From contig NW_026971046.1 of assembly GCF_963678635.1 (NCBI RefSeq), positions 64,001-106,534 on the forward strand: a DNA stretch of 42,534 nt, read 5' to 3'. Position 1 is the first letter of the stretch. Each line of letters opens with the position of its first letter. The stretch comes from Symsagittifera roscoffensis (taxonomy: Eukaryota; Xenacoelomorpha; Acoela; Convolutidae). Positions 15,602 through 26,800 of the stretch are shown here, one piece after another. The position numbers were made by a program, and so were the translations under genes. Under the pieces are notes generated by a model. The model saw nothing but the letters and a program-made list of their open reading frames with translations. It searched no databases and was not told where the DNA came from.

Positions 15602-18600
15602 ATGATAGTGAATGAAGGGCATATCGCACTGAAAGCAGACGAGGTGCTGTTTGCCACGAGGAGATACCGGGCACCTTACGGGCTAGAGCAGGTGGAAAGG
15701 AGTCAGGAAGGAAAAAAGCTGGATGCAGCAGGCCCATTGCGGGTGGCCCTGACAGAGTACAAGGAAACGGGTCCATCTACGCCAGCACCCCTATCAGTGG
15801 ATACCCCTGGGGATAAAAGGAGTGGTCCCGTAGAGGATCGATTCAGAAGGATTCTCGAGAGAAGAGAAGTAGAATCGGGGGAGGAGAGCATGGATGAGAC
15901 TCTCAGCGAGGCAGGAGAGGATATGGAGGTGGGAAATACCCCGGAACCGAAGCCATCAGACGAAGAGTTCACCACGCAAGAGCTGTTGAAAGATCTGAGT
16001 GGAGAAAATTGGGCAGACACCCCCACGCCACCTTTGACCTCATCTCCACGCAAGAACCTAGAGTTGCCACTGACGAGTGAGAATCCCAACATGGGAATGA
16101 TCTTCTTGAGTGCGGACAGAAGGGAGAAAAACACCTTCGAGGGAAACAGGGATGCCTTCCTAGGTACCCTGGACGCGGATGCTTGGCGAAAATTCTTGAG
16201 CGATTTTAATCGAGAAGTGGGCGACGACACCACATTGGACGATTTCAAGGAGGAGCTGTGGGACACGGTGGTGAAGTTCGGAGAACCTATCCTGGTGGGG
16301 ACAGGTCTGGAGGAGAAAGCTAGAGAAGAGCTGCTGAGCAAGATGGTCGAGTTGAGGATGGCACCACGAAAGACCAGAGATGACAAATGTAAAGACAGCT
16401 CTACTCCGAAACAAAAAACTGACAATAAAATAATTGAACATGTAAGGGGGGATAAGGTCGGAACTAGTAATATAATTAAAAGTACTAATATCCTTAAGGC
16501 TCGAGCAGGGGGGAGGCAAGAGTTGGAAGGGTTGGGGGGAGACAAGGAAGTCGAATCAGTAATGGTAACGACAACGCCCCCGAGTAAAGACGTGAGGTCT
16601 CGCAAGAGGAAGAGAGACGTGGAGGGATTGGGAAGTCCTTCGGCGGATGCGGTCTCGGAGAAGAACTTGAGAGAGACGGCCCCCATGGTTCTGGCACGAT
16701 GGAAGACAGCAGCCTACAATAGTAGCTACGAGCCGAGGAAACTGCTCGACGTAGAAAGAGAGATGGAGATCTCCGCCAGCTCGGCAACGGAAGAAGACTT
16801 CAAACCTCAGTGGATAAAAATGAAGCGAGGTTCAACGAGCGGGCAGACCTGGGAAGTGGACGCCGGTAATGAATGGGTCTCAAATGAACACCAGGCTACC
16901 GGGAAGCAAGTGACTAGCGATCCTCTTGAGAAAAATAAAACGAGGAACACCGCCCGACCGTGGTGGGTGGCCCTGGAAACATTGCAGGAATTGGAAGACT
17001 GCCTGAAGAAGCTCGACAGTGGAGTGTCACGCAAACGACGCAACTGGGCTACCCAGCAGAAGGCTGGTATCAATAAATTAGAATTGGGGAGCCAGTTGAA
17101 GAGAATTTGGCAGAGCTTGTTAAAGGATCATTTTGAAGAAGCGATGAGAACATCATCATCGGCATCGCCATTGATGGCGAATCCCTTTATTAGGACCGCA
17201 GGACAACTGATGTTTGCGTGGAGCCTGTTGGGAATAGAGCAAGAGACACTAACTTCGTACGACAAATTGAAGTTGGGAGGCAAGAACCTAGAGGTGTATC
17301 GAATGCTGATGCAGCATGTTGCTAGGGACAACTCAGGCTTGAGCCTGGCAAGGAGGAAGGATGCTACCTGCTTCTTGAGATGGACGATGTCGATGATGAC
17401 TGACAGTACCATCCTAGCATGTCACCAGAGGGCAATTGGAGGCAAGACGCTGGAGAGGAGAGTCTCCACAGTAATCTTGAATGTGTACCAGAGTACTGGG
17501 ATAGAAAAGGAGGATGGATCTAGGCAATCTCTGGAGAGCCACAGGAAGTTAGATGAGATACGGAGATTCTACAACAAGAAGTTCGAGGAGAAACACGATG
17601 TTCACCATAACCTGGCTCCTCCAGGAGAGTACTCGAAACCCAACAAGAAGGGAGAGTATCAGTATGTGTCTGGAGTGATGGGGATGGCATACAACCCTTT
17701 CCTGGACTTAGAAGCTGGAGGTGCCCATAGAAACTATGAGGTGGCGGAGCTGCTGAAGTTCTGGACAGAAAAGATAATGGAGATAGACCCCGTGGAAAGA
17801 GAGAGACCCAGTCTGGGTTTGATTCTCGAGAGAACACCGGAAGTGATAAGTGTGCCACGCTCAAGTAAAAGAGTAGAACTAAGAATGGGTAACGGGAACG
17901 GCACGTTGACCACGAATCTAGGAGTGGTGTGTAAGTTGCTCAGGCCCTCTTGGTGTCCACGTCCCCATGCGAGCCTGATCGAGGAAGTTACTGAGCGAGT
18001 GAGATTGGCGCCGACAGAGGATAAAGATTTAGCGACCTTGAGTATAGTACATAGACTGATCCTGCCTCAGATGAAGGAGTCAAGTGAGATGACGAGTGGA
18101 ACAGGGTCGGTAAAGAAGATGGAGCCGGGCAGTTGTCTTGACTCGACGTGTGGGAATGGCGAGCACACCTGTGATGGACGATCGTGCGTCAGGATACAGT
18201 CTTTCCAGAAAGAAGACCTAGTCACCTGGTTTGAAGATATCACCGAAAGGGAGAAAAGTGAGATACAGATGGTGGCTGGGTGTTACGCGAGTACCACTGT
18301 GAACCTAGCAACAGCCCTGGGATTCTTCTCGAGAATGTGTAGTCTCCAGTCACTGGAGAGGCTAGAGTCAGAACACCACTTGGTGACGGCGTTGAGCGTG
18401 GAGTCATGGCCCGGAGTGTTGCAAGTGACCCAGAAACACATCAAGAGTTGGAAGGTTGGACTCGAAGCGGAGATGGGATTTCCAATGAGCGAAGCCTATG
18501 GACTGCCTCTAAATGCGAAGTCCCTAGTGGGGTCAGTGATGGCCAACCTATGTGGCAGCCACTATCCATTGCACATGGCGATGGTAGAAGTATCCAGCCA

Positions 18601-19333
18601 GAGGGTATTGATAGACAAAGCCTTCTCAGTGCCCAAATGTGTAAGACTGGCTCGGATGTCACATCATTCACACAAGCTGTTGAGGAAGATCCGAGGAACA
18701 GTGCCTAAAGAACAAAGGGACGACTTGAGTGAAATCTGGGGTGAAGGACTTCTAGGCTTGGAGAGCGAAAATACAAGTGACCTCGAGAGACAAAACGTGA
18801 TTGGGAAACCCATGGTAAGTGCCCCAAACTTGGAAGAAGTCGACGTGATACACGAGAAGATGATGGAACTTGAGCCTCTCCTAGAAGCCTCGGGAGAACG
18901 CAATCTTAGGAGCATCGACCTCACACACGGGGATTGTCCGTGCCACTGTCTGGCGCAGACAGTGTGGTACCCAGACCAAGCCAATCTCTGCCTGATCTGG
19001 GACGTAGAAGAAATCAGGTCGTTGGGACTACCCGAGCATCAACAAAAAGTGACCATTTTGGTGGTGAGCACAATGCTGGCTCTGCGATGGATGGAAGAAA
19101 ACATAGCAAAGTATCGAGAATCGAAGACGCCTACAGCAGAGTCGATTCACGCGATAGATTACAGCAGGAGACTTGAGTTGTTCGAGACAGCATGCAAGGT
19201 GTTCGCCATACCAATGGAAGTCAGACACGTGTGGAGCCGCTTGAGATTCTTTACTTGGTTTCGCGCGACGTTTACATCCTGGTTATATGTAGCGACCAAG
19301 GATCACATGAGGAAACATCAAAAGGAATATTGA
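15602..19333 (+). pseudogene. ORF3 segment 8: long C-terminal region, unknown fold
   Basis: This is the longest intact segment, 1,243 codons. Residues about 30-170 are acidic, Pro/Ser/Glu-rich and probably disordered. At about 180-260 a helical block (AWRKFLSDFNREV, EELWDTVVKFGEPILV) is conserved in B and D. A basic low-complexity region with RSRKRKRD, a plausible nuclear localisation signal, follows at about 320-345. From about 360 to 1240 the sequence is a helix-rich region conserved in B, C and D, with motifs such as LMANPFIRTAGQLMFAW, RPSWCPRPHASL, VAGCYASTTVNLATALGF and AKSLVGSVMANLCGSHYP. A small Cys cluster (C-x4-C-x5-C-x4-C) lies near residues 844-862. There are no membrane helices. 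It ends at TGA 19331, where copy C has an Arg codon. Family unknown. Confidence 0.7.
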
Positions 19334-19720
19334 CAATTCCAGGCCGAAATAGGACCAGATGCCTTCAAAAGACCTCTGCTGACCCATCGAAATGCGATCA
19401 CGACGGGGTGGAAAAGAGTGGGTAGAGTATCCAGAGACAACACTAGAGCGAGGGAATCAATACTGGAGGAGGACCTGGCGAAGAATGTAAGCCTGAGTCT
19501 TCACAATTCCTTCTGTTTGAACCGGGAGTCGAAGGTGAAGAGCTTACCGAATCAAGCGAAGAGATTGCAAGAACAAAGGGAGTGGATGCGATCTTATGAA
19601 CAGCTGAAGGCTTGGGAAGAGATCGTGATCAGCTCCGATGACGAAGAAGCATTATTGGAACAGATCACAGTGTCAAAAGTATCTGGATCGGGTACCTCGA
19701 GGGCAAAGAACACAAGGTGA
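19334..19720 (+). pseudogene. ORF3 segment 9: C-terminal end of the polyprotein
   Basis: The frame continues after TGA 19331 to TGA 19718 with no further stop. It contains KRPLLTHRN, GWKRVG and SRDNT motifs that are also present in copies C and D, then a basic helix (NQAKRLQEQREWMR) and an acidic tail (SSDDEEALLEQ) also visible in copy B. This supports one ancestral frame to 19720. Confidence 0.7.
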
Positions 19721-19760
19721 GCCAGTGGCTCAAAAGGAAAATTCTAGAGTCTTGAGTCTT

Positions 19761-19773
19761 GAGAGGGAGGGGG
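19761..19773 (+). promoter_or_regulatory. Candidate polypurine tract, primer for plus-strand DNA
   Basis: GAGAGGGAGGGGG lies directly before the LTR-like region and about 40 bases after the ORF3 stop, the expected place for a PPT. The matching position in copy B (minus strand, about 23828-23841) is also purine-rich, GTGAAAAGAAAAAGGG, though the sequence has diverged. Confidence 0.55.
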
Positions 19774-19914
19774 CTCGAGGGTGAACTCGGATGAAATCTG
19801 GGTTCACGAAAAAGAAATTTTAACAAATAAGAAATTGTTATTAATATGCTAGATCTATTATATAAATCAAAATGCTGCATGACAATTTCCTGATTGAATA
19901 GGACAAAAGAAATT

Positions 19915-20175
19915 TTAAATCACCAGCTTAAAAGGTGGGAATTCACAAGGTGCAGGTGTGTGCAGATTTTGATTGCTGTTTAGCGATAGTGTGAAAATTT
20001 TATATGGTCGTGAATTTTGGAGGGTAGATAAACTTGAGTCTGCTGCAAACTTCTGTAAATGACCACTGGCACTGTATCTTGAGTGACACTCGGGCTTCTG
20101 GGGATTCACTGACAAACAACAGCACGCGATGAGGACATCGATCTTGAGTCCGGGGAGTATGTGCCAGTCGGTCAT
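19915..20175 (-). other. Antisense 86-codon frame inside the LTR
   Basis: The minus strand of the LTR has an ATG-started frame beginning M-T-D-W-H-I-L-P-G-L-K. Copy B has the equivalent frame on its antisense strand at 23424-23654 (76 codons), with shared motifs LKIDVLIA, SRYSASGHLQKFAAD and SLNSN. In C and D the same DNA is present but the frame stops after about 28 codons. It may be a conserved regulatory DNA block that happens to be open, or a short antisense protein. Confidence 0.3.
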
Positions 20176-20726
20176 GTCTGGAAGTTTGACCTTGAGAGAC
20201 GCGAAAATACGTAATTTTGGAGTGGAATTTTAATTTTCAATTTTTCGAATGGAGCCTGTCATGCTCAGTTTTCTCGTACCAACTGAAAACAGAAAGTGAA
20301 AAATAAGAACATCCGAATTTACAATTGCGGGAAATTACTCAAGAAAAACAGCGGGAAATTGCTATTCGCAATTTCCAGACATAGAATAGGACACGAGTAG
20401 AGCTGTCTTATCCCGAAATAGGAGGAGAGACGATAAATAGAAGAAAGAACGACTATTCGGAACGAACTAGAGTGAACCTTCAATGGAAAGGTGGACAGCT
20501 TGAGTGTCCCAATGGTTCAAGCAAAAAACTCAAATTCTAGAGTCGGAATTTACTTCGATTACCAAAACTGACCAGTATTAAACTTATCTAGTTATATTAC
20601 CTAATTCTTGAGTTGCTTACCAATTTAATTACTCCTTGTGCTCGAGTACATCGACATGTGAGTTCCCAATTTAAATTTCTCGAGTGTGTTTTATGATTGT
20701 TATGTTGAGATAAGGCGAGTTTTAGG

Positions 20727-20768
20727 TTGATCCATCTGAAATGGATCAAAGTTCCACTGTCCAATAAA
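20727..20768 (+). terminator. Poly(A) signal AATAAA with upstream hairpin in LTR
   Basis: A perfect 9-bp stem, TTGATCCAT (20727-20735) with ATGGATCAA (20741-20749), has a 5-base loop and precedes AATAAA (20763-20768) by 13 bases. Copy B keeps the hairpin with one mismatch and the AATAAA (minus strand, 22836-22831). Copy D has a weaker hairpin and ATTAAA (36176-36171). This resembles the poly(A) hairpin in the R region of retroviruses and marks the likely transcript 3' end. Confidence 0.6.
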
Positions 20769-21057
20769 AAGTAACTTAACGGATTGTTCCGACCCTGTTT
20801 TTAACGGCGTTCGCGTATTTTGGGTATTTTGAGACCTAAGTATGGGGACGTTCTTATTTTCTAGATTGGGGGGATATTTTGGTAGTAGCCTTCAAGCTGT
20901 AGCGAGTTCTAGTCTCATGTCGCAAGCGAACCGAACTGGCTCCGACCGTTCTTGAGGTAGAAAAACACAAGAGATAGTGTCCCTGACCCTTGAGCCAGTG
21001 ATTATAGGGCCTATTTTTCTTAAGCCTCATATGTGACTGCAGTAGGCGACTGTTACA

Positions 21058-22541
21058 CTTATTGGGTGTTATTATTTTTTTTAATGACCTTTGCGTTTTT
21101 TAATGAATTTTGCGTTGATAACTCCGATTGATAAACAAGTCGTCGATCAATCGATTATTTTCTAAATTGCGATGATATCAAAAATTGATGTGACAAAAGT
21201 TCTGTTGGAATTCAAAGTGGCATCAAATTTTTAATTGATGAAAAAAATTCTTTGGTCCCACATCCTGACAAATCTCGCGTTTAACCGAACTTAATTAGAT
21301 CTTTACAACGGATAATCAGTCATTGAGTTAGTCGATAAAACAAAATAACTCTTCTAAGTAACTCTAAGATGAACTGTCAAACACATTTCAATGAAAAATT
21401 ATAAAAATGCTTCTCTTTTCCAGAAATAGTCCGTTCAGTGTCTCGCATATGGCCAAACTCGATGTCTATCAGCCTATAGTGTTCTTCTTGATATAAAATT
21501 ACTTCCACCATGTTACCTTGAGGCAACAACTACATTCTAGTACTTTCTAGTAACTGATATTCCACCACTTGGAACTAGAGTTCCCCTGGTCTTACAAGTC
21601 TCCTCAGTGCCAAACAGAGTTTCAAAATCCATCTTCAACAAACTTCGAGCTTCTTCTTTCGTGTTACCAGGCAGGCTAACTCACTCATCTCTAACAAGAT
21701 TTTGAATCTTGACTGGAGTTATCTTCTTTTCTCAGCTGCACTATACCACTATTTAATGAAAACTGCTCTTGTTCTCATTTTGTCAAACTTTTCTGACCAA
21801 CGCTCTGTACTTCATTTTTGTTATATTCTACATCTATTTTTTAAGTTCCGACTTAAATGAAAAAGTTTCATGAGATAAATTTTGGCTATTATTATTGGAT
21901 CACGGCATCTCTCATTAAAAGAATAAAATCTTTATACTACTACTAAGAATTTTCACCAAAATGTATGACTAGGCAGTGATAAATTGTTCCAGCTGGTTTC
22001 CATAATGGTTTCATGGCGACGAGTCGCAGAAATGCGTAATTTTACCTTGACGAGAGTTGTTACGCTTCCTGTATTCGACTGCGTTGGCTAGAATACGGCT
22101 GTACTTTTTCCATCGGGTTAAACTGAGAGCGAAAAATAATAGGAAGCATGTGAAGTAGTGATTTAAATTAATTAACAGTTCCTGGCACTGGAATTGAGTC
22201 GCTTTCTTTTCTCATGACTTAAAATTGACGTGATTTTTTCGAATTGACAAACTTTTGACTAGCATTTTTTGTTATTACTCGAGAAAACTAAACACAGAGC
22301 CAAAGCTGAGCTTCGCACCACTTGCAATATCAAGCAAGAAAGCCACTAATTCGAAAAAACTAGAAAAAATCAAAAAAATCTAATTATATAACATGAATAA
22401 GGCTAGTTTCGAACACACAAGAACTTTATTGACTCGTCAAATGAAACAACATGAAGCAACTAAGCCGATGTAATATAGGCCGAAAACTATGTAGCCGAAA
22501 AAGAAAAACAACCGGAAAAACTTAAGACTAAAAGAGATAAT
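21058..22541. other. 1.48-kb AT-rich spacer between tail-to-tail copies A and B
   Basis: No frame longer than about 60 codons and no similarity to the element are apparent. The CTTGAG-type motif that fills the element is rare here (one CTTGAG, one CTCGAG). It is probably host flanking DNA or an unrelated old repeat. Confidence 0.5.
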
Positions 22542-23815
22542 TGTAACAGTCGCCTACTTAAGTCACATATGAGGTTAAGAAAAATAGGCCCTATAGCCAT
22601 TGGCTCAGGAATCAGAGACACTATCTCTTGTGTTTTTCTACCTCAAGCGGTCTGAGCCAAATCGGTTCACTTGCGACATGAGACTACAAACCGTGTTACA
22701 GCTTAAAGGCTACTACCAAAATACCACCCCACTCTAGAAATAAGAACGCCCCGATGCTCAGGTGTCGAAATACCTAAAACAAGCGAACGCCGTTAAAACA
22801 GGGTCTGAACCTCACATATACCGTTAGTTTTTTATTGGACAGTGGACCTTTGATCCATTTCTAATGGATTAACCTAAAAACTTTCCCTAACTCAACATAA
22901 AAACTAAAAACACACTCAGGAAATTTAAATTGGGCACTTACATACCGACACGACCTCTAGAATCGAGTAACTAAATTGTAGAACAACTCTAGAATTGATT
23001 TAGGGTAATTAAGAATAATTTCAAGAAGTTTGAAAGGAATAAGTTTTAATTCAAGCAATAAGTTTTCTGTCTGGACCATTGGGCAGCATCAGCTGTCCAC
23101 CTTTCCACTCAAGGTTAGCTCTGGTCCACTCGAACGCTCCTTCTATCTGTTCTCCGTCACTCCTCATTCTCTAACAGGAACTAGACAGCTCTACTCTCGT
23201 TTGATTTTCAGTAAAACTGCGAACAGCAATTTTACTCCACTAATTTTCAGCTACTTTCCCGCGATTATTACTCGAATCTTCTGATTGATTTCTCTTTTGC
23301 ATTTTTAGTTGGTTTAGTTGTTGCGAGAAATTTGAGCAAGTCAGGGTCAAATCGAATTTTGAAAAATTACTTTTCTCCACAAAATCAAGATTAAACGTTC
23401 AGCTCAAGGTCAAACTTCCGAAGATGACCGAATGGCACATACTCCCCGGACTCAAGATTGATGTCCTCATCGCGTGTAGTCGTCTGTCAGTGAGCCACCA
23501 GAATGTTGAGTGCGTCTCAAGATACAGTGCCAGTGGTCATTTACAGAAGTTTGCAGCAGATTTAACTTTATCTACACCACAAAATTCACAGCCAGGCAAA
23601 ATTATCACAAAATCGTTAAACAGCAATAAAAATCTGCATCCACCTGCACCCTGAATTCCAGCTTTATAAGCTTTTCATTAAAATTTTTTTGTCCCATCCA
23701 ATCAGAAAATTGTCATGCAGCTTTTTGTTTTATATAGTAATTATAGTATAATAATAACAATATTTTGTAAGTTTAAAATTCTCTTCCGTGCCCTCAGATT
23801 TCAACTAAGTTCACA
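22542..23815 (-). repeat. 3' LTR of copy B
   Basis: The mirror of the copy A LTR. On the minus strand it ends ...GGCGACTGTTACA at 22542 and begins near TGTGAAC at 23815. It keeps the AATAAA signal (22836-22831), the hairpin and the conserved block at 23420-23545. The sequence outside 22542 shares nothing with that outside 21057 of copy A, so both define the true LTR end. Confidence 0.7.
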
Positions 23816-23899
23816 CTCAAGGCCCTTTTTCTTTTCACGCTCAAGACTCAAGAACTAACTTCTGAGCACCCTGCTCAGTTCGCGCCCCCCGCCTTCGAG

Positions 23900-26800
23900 C
23901 TACTGGGTCCGGATGCTTGACACCTTAATTTGCCTCGATAATTCTTCTTCATCATCGGAACTGATCACGATTTCTTCTCATGCCTTCAGCTGTTCTTAGG
24001 CTCGCATCCGTTCTCTTTGTTCTTGCAATCTCTTCGCCTGGTTCATGGGTACAGCGAATACTTTGCACGCAGTCTCAAACAACTCGAGACTCCGGCTATA
24101 GTCAATCGCATGTATCGATTCCACCGTTGGTGTCTTCGACTCCCGATACTTCGTTACGTTCTCCTCAATCCACCGCAGCGCCAGCATTGAGCTCACCACA
24201 AAAAAAGTGATTTTCTGTTGATGGTCGAGTAGCTCAATTGACCGAATTTCCTCCACATCCCATATCAAGCAGAGGTTCGACTGCTCGGGTACCATAAAGT
24301 CTGTGCCAGACAATGACATGGGCATTCCCCGTGCGTCAAGTTGATGCTCCGGAGATTGCGCTCTCCAGAAACTTCAAGCATAAGTTCGAATTCCATCATC
24401 TTCGCGTGTGTCATATCATCCTAATCCACGTCTTGGGCCTTATTCGTTGTCTTCCGAATCGTATTCTGCCTCTCGAAGTCACTAGTGTTCTTTTTTTCCA
24501 AACTCGAGAGTTCCTCCCCCCAGATCTCACTCAACTCCTCCCATTGATCTCCAGGCACCACTCCTAGGATCTTCCGCAACAACCGATGTGAGTGATGCGA
24601 CATCCGCGCAAAGCGCACGCACTTGGGCACTGAGAAAGCCTTGTCGATCAGCACCCTCTGACTAAAGGCTTCCACCATCGCCCTGTATACCGGATAATGG
24701 ATTCCGCACAGGTTAGCCATGATTGATCCCACCAGAGATTTCGCATTCATCGGTAGACTGTAGGCATCGCACTCGGGAAACCTCATTTCCGGCTCAAGAC
24801 CGATTTTCCATCCCCTGATATGCTCCTGAACCCTCTGCAGCACTCCAGGCCAAGACTCCACGCTTAACACCGTCACCAGATGGTTCTCGGACTCTAGCAT
24901 CTCCAGTGACTGTAAACTACACATCCTTGATAAGAATCCCAATGCCGTTGCCAAATTAACGGTGGTGCTCGCGTAACACTCAGCCACTATTTGCACCTCG
25001 CTCTTCTCCTTCCCAGTGACGTCACCAAACAAGGTGGCCAGATCCTCCCTTTAAAAGGATTATATCCGGACATAAGATCGCCCGTCACAAGAATGTTCTC
25101 CACCTCAAGAATGCTAGATCAAGACAACTGCCCGGCTCCATCTTCTTTACTGACTTATAGCTTGCTCGTCACTTCCCCGGGTTCCCCCGATGAGGCAGGA
25201 TCAATTTATGTATTAAGTTCAAGTTCGCTAGATCCTCGTCCTTCGCTGGCGATAGCCTCATCCGCTCCGTGACTTCTTCGTTTAGACTCGCCTGGGGATG
25301 TGGGCACCAAGATGGTCTCAGCAATTTCCAAATAGTCCCCAGGTTCGTAGACAACACGTTGTCTTCGCCTCCCAGCGTAAGCTCCACCTTATTATCAGAA
25401 CGCGGCACACTGATGACTTCTGGCATCTTCTCAAGTAGCAGACCTAGACTCGGTCTCTCCCTTTCCGTCTGATCAATCCCGACTTCAATCCAGACTTCAA
25501 CAATTCCGCCACCTCAAAATTCCTATAAGCAGCACCAGCCTCCGGATCCAAGAAAGGGTTGCAGGATATCCCCATCACACCGGATACGTACTAGTACTCT
25601 TCCCGCTTCGTGGGCTTTGTTTAATCCTCTGCCAGAGCCATATTACGATGGACGTCATGATCTTCGCCGAACTTCTTGTTTGAGAACCTCCGTGTCTCAT
25701 CAAGTTTTCCATGGTTCTCCAGAGACTGCCTCCAGCCATCTCCCTTAGCGATCCCAGTACTCTGGTACACGTTCAAGATGACAAGTGAGACTCGCCTTTC
25801 CATCGCTTCATTTTCTGTCCCTTTCTGACTACATGCCTGGACGGTAGTGTCGGCCATCTTCGACATGATCCATCTCAAGAAACAGGTGGCATCTTTCCTC
25901 CATGAAGTCAGCGCCTCCAACGCCACTCCTGCGAAGCTACACGTGAACATCAACTGCCCCGCCGTCCTGACAAAAGGATTCGCCATCAATGGTTGTGCCG
26001 ATGAGGGTGCCCTCATCTCATCCTCGAAAAGCTCCAGCAGCCAATTCTCCCAATTTTGTCCCGGCTGATTCCCCAACTCCAGCTTATTCACTTCAGCTCT
26101 TTGTTGGGTAGCCCAATTCCGACGCTTCCTGGATATCCCGCAATCAAGTTTCTTCGGACAGCTTTCCAATTCTTTTGTGGTTTCTATCCACCAGGGGCGA
26201 GCGGTGTTTCTCGTTGCTCCTCTCTCAAGAGGGTAACTTGTCCCCTGTTTTGCTATACTCTGCTGTTGAGTCGAGATTCAATCCTTGCCAACGTCTATTT
26301 GCTACATCTGTCCACTGGTGGAACCCTTTTTTGCATTCGCCTTCTGAGGTTTGAAGTCTTCTTCCGTTCCCGGAGTCGTCGAGGCTTCCATTTCGACTAA
26401 CACTTCAGCCAACCTCCGGGCCGCTGAATTGCTCTTTTAGGCCGCCGTCTTCCACCTCGCTAGAACCATGGGAGCCGTCTCCTTCAAATTCTTCTCCAAA
26501 ACCACCTCCGTGGAAGGACTCGCTTCTTCTACCTCCCGTTTCCTTTTCCTAGACCTCACTCCTTTGCTCGGGGGCTTAGTCACAATCATCACTGACTCCA
26601 CTTCTTTGTCCAGATCTACTTTATCCGACTCTTGCCTCCCCTTTTCTCAAGCCTTAAGAATATTAATGTCTTTAACTACAATATCAGTTTAACTCTTATC
26701 ATCAATTTCAATCCCAATTTCCTTATTTTCAATTTTTTCATTTTGAGTAGAGCTGTTTATACATGATTTGGCTTCGGTACTCTGCTTCTGTTCCCTCAGG

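Larger units (their letters stand above)
10870..19720 (+). pseudogene. ORF3 of copy A: giant post-pol polyprotein gene, broken
   Basis: The nine open segments in this interval are parts of one ancestral reading frame of about 2,950 codons, with its start at ATG 10870 (conserved as ATG 31870 in copy B) and its end at TGA 19718. The lesions are a one-base loss near 11280-11295, a one-base gain near 12150-12165, TAA 12262, TAG 12946, TAG 13033, a net frame-changing deletion near 14060-14075, TAG 14795, TAA 15275, TGA 15587 and TGA 19331. At 12262, 12946, 13033, 14795, 15587 and 19331 another copy (B, C or D) has a sense codon. From 14078 to 19720 everything is in one frame. Order: N-terminal domain, coiled coil, SGNH esterase domain, second SGNH-like domain, helical region, then a long unknown region. 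It has no transmembrane or signal segments, so it is not an envelope gene. Its function is unknown. Confidence 0.8.
1..21057 (+). mobile_element. Copy A: giant Ty3/gypsy-like LTR element, 5' end outside window
   Basis: This copy contains, in order, a leader, gag, protease, reverse transcriptase, RNase H, integrase, a macrodomain-like tail, a separate very long post-pol gene (ORF3), a polypurine tract and an LTR-like terminus. The order protease-RT-RNase H-integrase is that of Ty3/gypsy elements. The right end is set at 21057 because homology with copy B stops exactly there, at the canonical ...CA-3' end TGTTACA. No second LTR copy is seen in bases 1-1625, so the 5' LTR must lie to the left or be lost. 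The visible part is already about twice the size of a usual gypsy element. The copy is not intact: there are three stops in gag-pol and ten lesions in ORF3. The left boundary given is the window edge, not the element end. Confidence 0.85.
19782..21057 (+). repeat. 3' LTR of copy A, ending TGTTACA
   Basis: About 1,276 bases, non-coding on the plus strand. It aligns in inverted orientation with 22542-23815 of copy B, which is the same length to within a few bases; the last ~105 bases are roughly 90% identical by eye. Homology ends abruptly at TGTTACA (21051-21057). The 5' limit is put at TGAACT just after the polypurine tract; B has TGTGAAC there. It contains a hairpin and AATAAA signal in the presumed R region. 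The best conserved block is 20080-20200, present in all four copies. The call as an LTR is inferred from ends, length and position, because the matching 5' LTR is not in the window. Confidence 0.7.

Noticed and set aside
18133-18190. Zinc finger in the Cys cluster of ORF3 segment 8
   Set aside because: Spacing fits no known finger and the last Cys is Tyr in copy B, where the cluster is also partly lost.
10870-19720. ORF3 as an envelope gene
   Set aside because: No signal peptide, no convincing transmembrane helix, no fusion-peptide or glycoprotein pattern.
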